Shown piece after piece: positions 42,435-50,437 of a DNA stretch of 64,000 bases. The notes beneath the pieces are model-generated. The model did not search any database. It saw nothing but the letters and a program-made list of their open reading frames with translations, and was not told where the DNA came from. The translations under genes were made by a program, and so were the position numbers. Position 1 is the first letter of the stretch. Each line of letters opens with the position of its first letter. Origin of the DNA: Betaproteobacteria bacterium GR16-43 (GTDB lineage Bacteria > Pseudomonadota > Gammaproteobacteria > Burkholderiales > Usitatibacteraceae); NCBI GenBank assembly GCA_001953215.1, contig CP019169.1, positions 2,976,001-3,040,000 on the forward strand, written 5' to 3'.

Positions 42435-45400
42435 TCATTGGCCCAACGGCGAGATGTCCCACCCCGTGCCGGCGCCGAGGATCTGCGAACCGCTCGACAT
42501 CGCAGTCCCGAACATCAGCCAGGCGGCATAGCGCCCGTCGGTGTGGCGCCAGAGGATGTCGGCGCGGCCGTCGCCGTTGAGGTCCAGGAGCTTGCGCACG
42601 GTCCAGCCGCCCGCAGGGTTGAGGATCTGCGTTTGCGTGACGGCCTTCAATCCGTCCATCAGCCAGATCGCGGCGCGGCCATCGGGATGCTGGAAGAGGA
42701 GGTCGGCCTTGCCGTCGCCATCGAAGTCCCCGGTGAACGCGACGCCCCAGCCGCTGCCCGCGGCGAGGATGCCTGCGCCCGCGCCCACCGCCGCGCCGTT
42801 CATCGTCCAGATGGCGACGCTGCCATCGGTGTGTTGCCATACGATGTCGGCCTTGCCGTCCCCGCTCAGCTCGGCGACGTGCGCCGCGCTCCAGCCGCTG
42901 CCGGCGTTGAGGATCTGGTTGGTCGCGGCGACCGTCGTGCCGTCCATCAGCCAGATCGCCACGCGGCCATCGGCGTGCGTCCAGAGGAGGTCGGCCTTGC
43001 CGTCGCCGTTGAAGTCGCCGGTCTTCGTGACGCTCCAGCCGGTGCCGGGCCCGAGGATGCCGGATCCGCCGGTCATCGCGGTGCCGTTCATCGTCCACAC
43101 GGCGACGCTGCCGTCGGTGTTGCGGAACACGAGGTCGGACTTGCCGTCGGCATTCAGGTCGGCGACGTGGGACACGCTCCAGCCCGTGCCGGCGTTGAGG
43201 ATCTGCTGCGTCGACGATGCGCTGAGGCCGTTCATCATGTACAGCGCGACGCGTCCGTCGGTGTGTTGCCAGACGAGGTCGGTCTTGCCGTCGCCGTCGA
43301 AGTCGCCCGCGTGCGTGGCGGTCCAGCCGGTCCCGGCGCCGAGGATCTCGGCACTGCCCGTCGCCGCAAGGCCGTTCATCGTCCACAGCGCATGGCGGCC
43401 GTCGGCGTTCTGCCAGGCGAGGTCGCCGTAGCCTTCGCCGCTCATGTCCTGCGCCTTGTTGGCCGCGAGGTAGCGGCTGAAGGGAATCGTCGAGTTGATG
43501 CGCACCTGGCCCCAGAGCGGCGGTTCCGTGACGCCGCAGCGCTGTTCGAAGTCCACCGCCAGCCGCACGAGTTGCGCACCCGAGTACGTCGCTTCATGCA
43601 CCACGAAACGTCCCACGGGATCGCACCCGCGGCCGTTGCCGCCGAAGCTGAGCCGCGGGTCGCCGGTCCCGGGATTGCCCAGGGCGTTCTCGTAGATGCC
43701 GGGCGTCAGCTGCGCATTGTTGGCGGCGCCGACGAAGAACGTGTACTGGGTTGCCCCGGGAACCTTGATGATCGAATACCAGGCCGAACCGCTCCACGGC
43801 TGCAGCAGGTGCGTGGTCGGCGGACCGGGATAGTAGCGGGTCTCGCCGACGCCGATGTAGTCACCGGCAGAACTGCGGAAGTACAGGCCGTTCACCGTGG
43901 TGCCGGGGCCGTACGTGGTGACGATGAATGGCGTCTGGCGGCCTCCGGTATCGAGGACCGCGGTGCGCGTGCCGTTCGGCGCTGTCGATGCCTTGAGGCG
44001 CACCTGGATCTCGGCGAGCTCGTTCACCGTGCCCGGGGCCGACGTGAAGGGTCCGCCATCCACGCTGTACTCGCCGCCGCCCGAGATGGAGATCGGCACT
44101 GGCGCATTGGTGCCGTAGATGCGCGTGTAGTTCGAATACGCGATGGATCCGGCCGCCACCCGATGGTAGGGCGTGAGCTCCATCGCGTCGGGCAGGCTGT
44201 CGCCCGCGGGTGCCTGGAAAAAGTACGGAATGGCCGAATTGATGCGCAACTCGCCGAACAACGGCGCGGTCGTTCCTTCGCACCACTGCTCGAAGTTGAC
44301 GGCGAGCTTCTTCGGATTCGTTGCGAGATTGATCTCGAGCACGACGAAGCGGCCGAAGACGGCGTTGCAGCTGGCGCCATCCATGGAGAAGTCGAGTCCG
44401 GGCGAGACGTCCGCGAAGGGCGCGCGATCCGCCTCCTCGTACGGACCGACGGCGAGAGCAGCGTCGTTCGGACCGCGCAGGGAGAGCGTGAAATACCGGC
44501 CGCCGGTGCCGGTGCCGTCGATGCGCGTGTAGGTGGAGGGGCCGAAGGCGAGCGTCCAATCGGGTGCGTGCGCGTACAGGAACCGCCCGCCGCCGACGTA
44601 GTCGCCGGGATAGCTGTTGATCACCAGGCCCGTTTGGGGAGTTCCGGTTGCGTAAGTCGCGATCGTGAAGCTGCCAGTCGCATCTCCACCGACGACGAGC
44701 GTCACGTATTTCACGTCGCCCGGTGTCGCCGAGGAAACGCCACGCACGCTCACCTTGTCGCGATTGGCCACCGTTCCGGTTGCCGAGAGGAACGGTCCCC
44801 CGTTCACGCTGTACTCGCCATTCACGACCGAGATGCTCGCGGGCGCGTTGATGCCGTAGATCGTCGTTGCCAACGAGGTGACGAGCGCGCTCGGCTGCAC
44901 TGCGAGTTCACCGCCGAACGTGAAGTTGTCGGGGACCGTCGAACCGGGCGGCTTCTCGTGCGTGAACGGCAGGGACGAGTTGTAGCGAAGCTCGCCCCAC
45001 AGTGCGGGAGCACCCGCATCGCAGTGCTGCTCGAAGTCCACCGCGAGGCTGGTGATCGCGCCCGAGCCGCTGAACGACACCGCAAGGATGACGAAGCGTC
45101 CGGTCCCCGCGCACCCGCGACCATTCCCGGAGAAATCGATGCCGGGCGAATTGCCCTGGAAGGGGTATCCGCCGGCGGCTTCATAGGGACCGGCGCCAAG
45201 GACACGGCTGGGGGGTGCCTGCAGGTTCAGCACGTAGCCGCCCACGCCGACCGCGACGTGGCTGGGGCTGGACGAATTGAGCACGAAGGCGTTGGCGGGG
45301 GACGTGTACGTCTCCGTCTGGCCTTGCCCGATGTAGTCGCCGGGATCGCTCTGGATCCAGAGCCGGGTCTGGGCGCTGGCCGAAAAACCGACGGCGCACA

Positions 45401-45458
45401 GTGCTGCCATGAACAGCGTTGAGAAGGCTCCCGAAAGGGAAGGCCGGGTCGTGCGCAT
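42435..45458 (-). CDS. Secreted protein with three copies of an unknown 246-residue domain and a seven-blade FG-GAP propeller
   Basis: 1007 residues. Signal peptide MRTTRPSLSGAFSTLFMAALCAVGFSASA. Three repeats of about 246 residues each begin with S-x-(P/A)-GDY(I/V)G-x-G; Asp41, Asp286 and Asp533 mark them. Each goes on with GPYExA, a Cys-containing GR(G/F)-C...GRFVVLE segment and LAV(D/N)FEQ-x-C...LxGxLR(I/Y)NS. Conserved Cys pairs within each repeat suggest disulfides and so secretion. Residues 671-1007 are the FG-GAP block, ending GWDISPLGQ. I do not recognise the triplicated domain as an enzyme; a carbohydrate-binding or adhesin module is possible. Confidence 0.78.
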   Translation of the reverse strand: MRTTRPSLSGAFSTLFMAALCAVGFSASAQTRLWIQSDPGDYIGQGQTETYTSPANAFVLNSSSPSHVAVGVGGYVLNLQAPPSRVLGAGPYEAAGGYPFQGNSPGIDFSGNGRGCAGTGRFVILAVSFSGSGAITSLAVDFEQHCDAGAPALWGELRYNSSLPFTHEKPPGSTVPDNFTFGGELAVQPSALVTSLATTIYGINAPASISVVNGEYSVNGGPFLSATGTVANRDKVSVRGVSSATPGDVKYVTLVVGGDATGSFTIATYATGTPQTGLVINSYPGDYVGGGRFLYAHAPDWTLAFGPSTYTRIDGTGTGGRYFTLSLRGPNDAALAVGPYEEADRAPFADVSPGLDFSMDGASCNAVFGRFVVLEINLATNPKKLAVNFEQWCEGTTAPLFGELRINSAIPYFFQAPAGDSLPDAMELTPYHRVAAGSIAYSNYTRIYGTNAPVPISISGGGEYSVDGGPFTSAPGTVNELAEIQVRLKASTAPNGTRTAVLDTGGRQTPFIVTTYGPGTTVNGLYFRSSAGDYIGVGETRYYPGPPTTHLLQPWSGSAWYSIIKVPGATQYTFFVGAANNAQLTPGIYENALGNPGTGDPRLSFGGNGRGCDPVGRFVVHEATYSGAQLVRLAVDFEQRCGVTEPPLWGQVRINSTIPFSRYLAANKAQDMSGEGYGDLAWQNADGRHALWTMNGLAATGSAEILGAGTGWTATHAGDFDGDGKTDLVWQHTDGRVALYMMNGLSASSTQQILNAGTGWSVSHVADLNADGKSDLVFRNTDGSVAVWTMNGTAMTGGSGILGPGTGWSVTKTGDFNGDGKADLLWTHADGRVAIWLMDGTTVAATNQILNAGSGWSAAHVAELSGDGKADIVWQHTDGSVAIWTMNGAAVGAGAGILAAGSGWGVAFTGDFDGDGKADLLFQHPDGRAAIWLMDGLKAVTQTQILNPAGGWTVRKLLDLNGDGRADILWRHTDGRYAAWLMFGTAMSSGSQILGAGTGWDISPLGQ
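42438..43448 (-). repeat. FG-GAP propeller block 5 (7 x 48 residues)
   Basis: 1011 nt, seven units, the most diverged of the C-terminal blocks (unit 1 DMSGEGYGDLAWQNADGR, unit 5 [18 protein letters not shown]). Same length with no indels despite the drift, which suggests structural constraint. Confidence 0.9.
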
Positions 45459-45506
45459 TGGGAGCCTGCCGATCGTTCCTGGTATGCCGACATTTTACCC
45501 GCCCGG

Positions 45507-45622
45507 AAGCGAAACGGCCGCCCGAAGGCGGCCGTTTCGTTGCTGCGGTTGCTGTGAGGCTTACTGGCTCACGGGGCTGACGGCCCAACCCGTGCCCGGG
45601 CCGAGGACGCCCGCGCCGCTGG
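45507..45622 (-). repeat. 116-bp direct repeat, copy 1 (3' gene end plus terminator)
   Basis: Base-for-base identical to 50322-50437 by reading. It covers the hairpin, the spacer, the stop codon and the last 20 or so codons of the nuclease gene. Identity extending into non-coding DNA indicates recent duplication or gene conversion between the two neighbouring genes. Confidence 0.9.
45510..45539 (-). terminator. Terminator-like hairpin after the nuclease-propeller gene
   Basis: CGAAACGGCCGCC (45510-45522) and GGCGGCCGTTTCG (45527-45539): 13 perfect pairs. On the minus strand the loop is TTCG closed by C-G, the very stable tetraloop. It is 21 nt after the stop codon. No T run follows, so it may act with Rho or protect the mRNA end. 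Confidence 0.65.
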
Positions 45623-48600
45623 ACATCGCAGTGCCGTTCATCAACCAGATGGCGAGGCTGCCGTCGATGTTCTCCCAGACGATGTCGGCCTTGCCGTCAC
45701 CGTTCAAGTCCGCGACGCGCTTCACCGTCCAGCCACCGCCCGCATTGAGGATCTGCGTCGTGGCCGTCGGCGTGAGGCCGTTCATCAGGTAGATCGCGAC
45801 ACGGCCATCGGTGTGTTCGAACACGAGGTCGGCTTTTCCATCGCCGTCGAAGTCACCCACGCGCGTGACGGTCCAGCCCGTGCCGGCGCCGAGGATTTCG
45901 GAGCCGCTGGTGACGGAAGTGCCGTTCATCAGCCACACGGCGGTACGGCCATCGGCGTTATGCCAGACGATGTCCGCCTTGCCGTCGCCGTTGAGATCGG
46001 TCGCATGCGTCGCGGTCCAACCCGTGCCGGCATTCAAGATCTGCACCGTGGCCGTGGGCGCGAGGCCGTTCATGAGATAGATGGCCGCGCGTCCGTCGGA
46101 GTGGGTGAAGAAGATGTCCTTCTTGCCGTCGCCGTCGAAGTCCGCAACGAGGGTCACGGTCCAGCCGGTGCCCGGCCCGAGGATCGTCGCGCCCGAAGTC
46201 ACGGTGGTGCCGTTCATCAGGTACGCGGCAACCGTGCCGTCGGCGTTCTGGAACACGATGTCGGCCTTGCCGTCCCCGTTCAGGTCACCGGTGCCGGCTA
46301 CGCTCCAGCCGCCGCCTGCGGGCAGCAGGTTCTGCGTCGCCGTTGCCGTGGTGCCATTCATCAGGTAGACCGTGATGCGCCCATCCGGGTTGGCCCACAC
46401 GAGATCGGCCTTGCCGTCGCCGTCGAGATCCGCGATCTGCGCTACCGACCAGTTGGTACCTGCCGGGAAGATCTCCGCAGAGGATGCGATCGAAAGGCCG
46501 TTCATCAGCCAGATCGCACCACGGCCGTCAGCGTTGCGGAAGAGCAGGTCCGCCTTGCCGTTGCCGTCGAAGTCACCCTTCGGCGCCGGCGGCGGCAGCG
46601 TGAAGTCGAGGCGCGCCACTTCCGGATCGTGATCCGAGATCTGCACGCGGTACTCGCTGTTCACGTGCACCACGTCGTACTCCGCGCCGGTCGCAAGGGC
46701 CTGCGTGACCACGATGTGGTCGAGCACCTGGCTGTTGCCCCGGAAGCTGTAGCTGTAGCGCTCCCCGGACGGCAGCGTCTCGACGAGGTCCAGCAGCGGA
46801 GGCGTCGTGGCCTTGAGGTTCGACACCGCGGGCGAGAACTGGAAGTCGTTCAGGTCGCCCACCAGCACCAGCTTCGTCGCCGGGTCGATGTTGAGCGCGC
46901 TCTGCACGAAGTTCTTCACCACGGCCGCGATCTGCAGGCGCTGCGGCTCGCTCGCGAGAATCGGCGGCTGGTAGCGTCCGTGCTCCGGACCATCCCCGCC
47001 CTTCGAGTTCCAGTGGTTCGCGACGACGATGAACGGCTGGCCGTTGAACACGAACTCGGCAACGAGCGGCTTGCGGCTCGAGGAGAACGCCGCGTTCGTC
47101 GGATCGATGCGTCCCGGGTTGTGCTGGAGGCGCGCCTTGCCGGCCACGTTGACGATCTGCGTGTTCACCAGCGTGCCGCCACCCGCGCTCGGCGTGAACG
47201 ACACCCGCGCCGGGTTGTAGAGGAACGCGACACGGATGTTGCCCGTGGGTGCTCCGCCATCGGCGCAGTTCACCGGGTCGATCTGCTGGACCTGGTAGGC
47301 CGCGCCGCCCGCGGTGGTGATGGCGGCCGTCAACTTCGTGTACGTCGTGGACGCGCTCACGTTGCCGTCGCCCGGGCAGGCGCCGGTCTCGCCGTTGTTA
47401 TCCTGCACTTCCATGAGGCCCACGATGTCCGGGTTGCCCATGCGGTTCACGATCACGTCGGCGAGGCCGTTGTACTTCGTGGTCGATTCGGTGCCGGCCA
47501 GGTTCTCGACGTTGAACGAAGCGATGGTGAGCTTCGTCGCCGTTCCGGTCAGCGTCGTGGCTTCCTGCGGCAGGACGTTGGAGCCCGCATCCGGCGCGGG
47601 CATCACGAAGCCCGTGGGCAGGTCGACCTTGTAGTCGCCGAACGAGTACGTGAGGATGCCGTCGAAATTGCCGGTCCAGCGCGCGCCGGTGTTCAGGCCC
47701 GCGAGATTCACGCCCGTGCCGCTGCCCGTGAGGTTCAGCATGATCCGCTCGGGGTTCTGGTCGGTCGCCGAGATGGTGATGCCGCCCCGCGCGCTGCGGT
47801 TCGTCGCCGCCACTCCGTTGTCGCCGAGCACCCAGAACTCGTCGAAGTTCGTGACGAAGCCCGAGACCGCGACCGGATTGGCCACGCGCACGCGCATGCC
47901 TTCCAGGGACTCGAAGAAGTCGATCGCGTTGTTGTTGGGATCGTACGTGCACAGGCCCGGCGTCTCGATGTTGGCGTTGGCCACCGTGCAGCTCGGGGAA
48001 ACGTTGCTCGTCGGAGGCGCACGGCCGCCGGCACCGATGATGACCGGGGCCGGAAGGGGGAACGGACCCGCGGCGGTCACGACGATCGTCGGCGTGGCGC
48101 CGCTGCGGCCGATCTCCGTCAGAGTGAGGTTCGCGTAACCGTCAGCGCTCGGCGCGCACGACTGGTTGTTGTTGCCCGTCGAGCACGAAGGCCGGAACTC
48201 GAACACTTCGCCGGTCACCTGCACGCGATTGCCCACGGCCACCGAGGGCGCCGTCACGGTGTAGACGAAGATGCCATCCGAAGTAGCGGGATCGCCATCG
48301 CCGGTCTCGTCCTGCATGTAGAAGCCGTCGGCCTGCACCTGCGTCACGATGCCCGGGACGTCGGTGACGACCTGGTTGTGGTACGTGGAGTAATGGCCCG
48401 CGCCCTGGATGTGGTAGATCTTCACCGCGCCCGGGGGCGCGTTGTCGTTGTCGAGGATCTGGATCGTGCGGAACGAGGGCGCACCGAGGACGAGGCCGGC
48501 GCTCGGGTTGGCGAGCGTGAGCGTCGCGGTCTCCGGGCCTTCGATGTCGCTGTCGTCCAGCACCGTGAACGTCACCGAGCCCGTCGTGTTGCCGGCGAGG

Positions 48601-50213
48601 ATGGTGATGGTGTTGCTGCTGAGCGTGTAGTCGGTTCCGGTGATGCCCGTGCCGGTCACGACGATATCGACCGTCTGCGTGGTCGGCACCGGCGAGGACG
48701 CGGTGGCGGTGACGGTGACGACGGGACCAATGCCTTCCGTCGCCGTGTTGGCGCTCACGGAGAGGCTCACCGATTGCGCTTCGTTGTCCTCGATCGTGAT
48801 GGACTGCGTGGTCGTCGATCCGAGCACGATGCCCGGGGAAGGCGCGCTGATCGAGAGCACCGCGGTCTCGGGGCCTTCGACGTCGCTGTCGTCCACCACC
48901 GTGAAGGTGACGGAGCCGGTCGTCGCGCCGTTGGGAATGTTGATGACGTTGCTGGTGAGCGTGTAGTCGCTCGGAGTGATGTTGATGCCGTTCACCGTGA
49001 GCAGCACGCTCTGATTGCCGGTGACCGGGGCGCTGGCCGTGGCGGTGACCGTGATCGCGGCGGGGGCCGCTTCGGACGCCGTATTGCTGGAAACGGAGAG
49101 GTTCACGAGGACGGTGTTCACACCGCTGCTGGGCGCGAGCGCGATGCCGCGGAACGCCGTGTTCGCGGGGGCCGTGGCGAGCAGCGTCGCCGTCCCGGCA
49201 AACGCGCCGGAGTAGCCGCTGCCGTCCACGATGGACACGAATTCCCCGCCGCCGGTGGCGCTGGTGCCGCCCTTGCGCGTGAGGTACAGGGTGACCGTGC
49301 CGGCGTTCACGACGCCGGTGATGCCGCGATACGTGTCGGTACTGAGCCCGATCGTGCCCTTGGCGACCCAGACACCGCCTTCCAGCGAGTATTTGGTCAC
49401 GGCCAGCGCGTCGTCCGAGGCGACGTAGAGCGTGTCCATGCCGGGAATGCCGGCATTCAGGTCCGCAAAGAAGAAGGAGTACTGCGAACCGGCGACCGGA
49501 AATCCGGGCAGGCTCGTGATGGCCTGGCCCGCCGTGGTGGGCAGGCCGGTGCCGACGGCGCCGATGCGAAACGCGGTGCCCGATCCGGTGGAGACGTAGA
49601 GCTGCCCGCTGTCGATCAGCAGGTTGCGCATGTTGGTGCCGGTGGTGTTCACCTGCGTCGACGTCGTGGCGCCGAGCAGGGCGTAGCGGACGCCGCCCGC
49701 GCCGCCCGCGACCCAGAAGCCGGCGCCGTCATTGCTTGCGATGCCGCGCGGGCTGCTCCCGGACGCGTAGTCGGAGAGCGCCGTCGACGTGTCGATGGTT
49801 CCGTTGAAGCTGACGCGCCCGGCGACGCGCGGGATGGCCGCGGAGGTCGAAGTGCCGAGGACCACGGCGTTCGGCAGCGCGGCGCTGTAGCCCGGGAGGA
49901 CGATGTACTGCCCGTCCGCCGAGCGCGTGAGGAAGCCTTCGGTGCTCGCCGTACCCCCGGTGATGAGCGGGAATTGGCCGCCCGATGCGGTCGTGGGCAT
50001 CGGGATCGACTGGACCAGCGCTCCCGCGGGCGTGTACTCGTCCAGGAAGACCGGATTGCCGGTGTTCACCAGCGAACCCGTCCCGCTACCGACTCGGTAG
50101 ATGACGAGGTTGCCCTGGGTGAACGGTGCGGCTTGCGCCGGGCTGAACGCCAGGCTGCTGACGACGAGGAGGAAGGCGAGGGAAATGCGGCTCAACAGGT
50201 TTGTGCGCAGCAT
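45561..50213 (-). CDS. ExeM/NucH-like extracellular nuclease with Calx-beta domains and seven-blade FG-GAP propeller
   Basis: 1550 residues from ATG 50213. Signal peptide MLRTNLLSRISLAFLLVVSSLAFSPAQA. About 30-400 is an N-terminal beta-rich (phytase/esterase-like) region. Two Calx-beta domains follow, about 400-620 (SVSSNTASEAAPAAITVTAT; DVEGPETAVLSIS). Next is an OB-fold DNA-binding segment (GIVTQVQADGFYMQDETGDG), then an endonuclease/exonuclease/phosphatase domain: ASFNVENL, GLMEVQDN, ANHWNSKGGD, LVGDLNDFQFSP and ISDHDPEVARL carry the Asn, Glu, Asp and His residues of that fold. Residues 1214-1550 are the FG-GAP block, ending GWAVSPVSQ. Likely degrades extracellular DNA for phosphate or biofilm control. 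Confidence 0.88.
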   Translation of the reverse strand: MLRTNLLSRISLAFLLVVSSLAFSPAQAAPFTQGNLVIYRVGSGTGSLVNTGNPVFLDEYTPAGALVQSIPMPTTASGGQFPLITGGTASTEGFLTRSADGQYIVLPGYSAALPNAVVLGTSTSAAIPRVAGRVSFNGTIDTSTALSDYASGSSPRGIASNDGAGFWVAGGAGGVRYALLGATTSTQVNTTGTNMRNLLIDSGQLYVSTGSGTAFRIGAVGTGLPTTAGQAITSLPGFPVAGSQYSFFFADLNAGIPGMDTLYVASDDALAVTKYSLEGGVWVAKGTIGLSTDTYRGITGVVNAGTVTLYLTRKGGTSATGGGEFVSIVDGSGYSGAFAGTATLLATAPANTAFRGIALAPSSGVNTVLVNLSVSSNTASEAAPAAITVTATASAPVTGNQSVLLTVNGINITPSDYTLTSNVINIPNGATTGSVTFTVVDDSDVEGPETAVLSISAPSPGIVLGSTTTQSITIEDNEAQSVSLSVSANTATEGIGPVVTVTATASSPVPTTQTVDIVVTGTGITGTDYTLSSNTITILAGNTTGSVTFTVLDDSDIEGPETATLTLANPSAGLVLGAPSFRTIQILDNDNAPPGAVKIYHIQGAGHYSTYHNQVVTDVPGIVTQVQADGFYMQDETGDGDPATSDGIFVYTVTAPSVAVGNRVQVTGEVFEFRPSCSTGNNNQSCAPSADGYANLTLTEIGRSGATPTIVVTAAGPFPLPAPVIIGAGGRAPPTSNVSPSCTVANANIETPGLCTYDPNNNAIDFFESLEGMRVRVANPVAVSGFVTNFDEFWVLGDNGVAATNRSARGGITISATDQNPERIMLNLTGSGTGVNLAGLNTGARWTGNFDGILTYSFGDYKVDLPTGFVMPAPDAGSNVLPQEATTLTGTATKLTIASFNVENLAGTESTTKYNGLADVIVNRMGNPDIVGLMEVQDNNGETGACPGDGNVSASTTYTKLTAAITTAGGAAYQVQQIDPVNCADGGAPTGNIRVAFLYNPARVSFTPSAGGGTLVNTQIVNVAGKARLQHNPGRIDPTNAAFSSSRKPLVAEFVFNGQPFIVVANHWNSKGGDGPEHGRYQPPILASEPQRLQIAAVVKNFVQSALNIDPATKLVLVGDLNDFQFSPAVSNLKATTPPLLDLVETLPSGERYSYSFRGNSQVLDHIVVTQALATGAEYDVVHVNSEYRVQISDHDPEVARLDFTLPPPAPKGDFDGNGKADLLFRNADGRGAIWLMNGLSIASSAEIFPAGTNWSVAQIADLDGDGKADLVWANPDGRITVYLMNGTTATATQNLLPAGGGWSVAGTGDLNGDGKADIVFQNADGTVAAYLMNGTTVTSGATILGPGTGWTVTLVADFDGDGKKDIFFTHSDGRAAIYLMNGLAPTATVQILNAGTGWTATHATDLNGDGKADIVWHNADGRTAVWLMNGTSVTSGSEILGAGTGWTVTRVGDFDGDGKADLVFEHTDGRVAIYLMNGLTPTATTQILNAGGGWTVKRVADLNGDGKADIVWENIDGSLAIWLMNGTAMSSGAGVLGPGTGWAVSPVSQ
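45564..46574 (-). repeat. FG-GAP propeller block 6 (7 x 48 residues)
   Basis: 1011 nt. Unit by unit it is closest to block 7 (for example unit 1 DFDGNGKADLLFRNADGR ... IFPAGTNW, unit 4 [16 protein letters not shown]), consistent with duplication of the whole block between these neighbours. Confidence 0.92.
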
Positions 50214-50321
50214 GGGGAGGCCTCTGGCTAGGGTCGCTGGAAACAGACTAGCAGATTCCGCGCAAACGATTGCGCGTTCGTGACATCCCGGGTGTCTTGG
50301 GGCCGTTCGCGCGGCCTCCAA

Positions 50322-50437
50322 AAGCGAAACGGCCGCCCGAAGGCGGCCGTTTCGTTGCTGCGGTTGCTGTGAGGCTTACTGGCTCACGGGGCTGACGGCC
50401 CAACCCGTGCCCGGGCCGAGGACGCCCGCGCCGCTGG
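50322..50437 (-). repeat. 116-bp direct repeat, copy 2 (3' gene end plus terminator)
   Basis: Identical to 45507-45622 (offset 4815 bp). It contains the hairpin, stop codon and last codons (GWAVSPVSQ) of the subtilase gene. Confidence 0.9.
50325..50354 (-). terminator. Terminator-like hairpin after the subtilase-propeller gene
   Basis: Same 13-bp stem with TTCG loop (minus strand) as at 45510-45539; 21 nt after the stop at 50376. The space between this hairpin and the next minus-strand start at 50213 holds the promoter region of the nuclease gene; no good -35/-10 pair was recognised. Confidence 0.65.
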
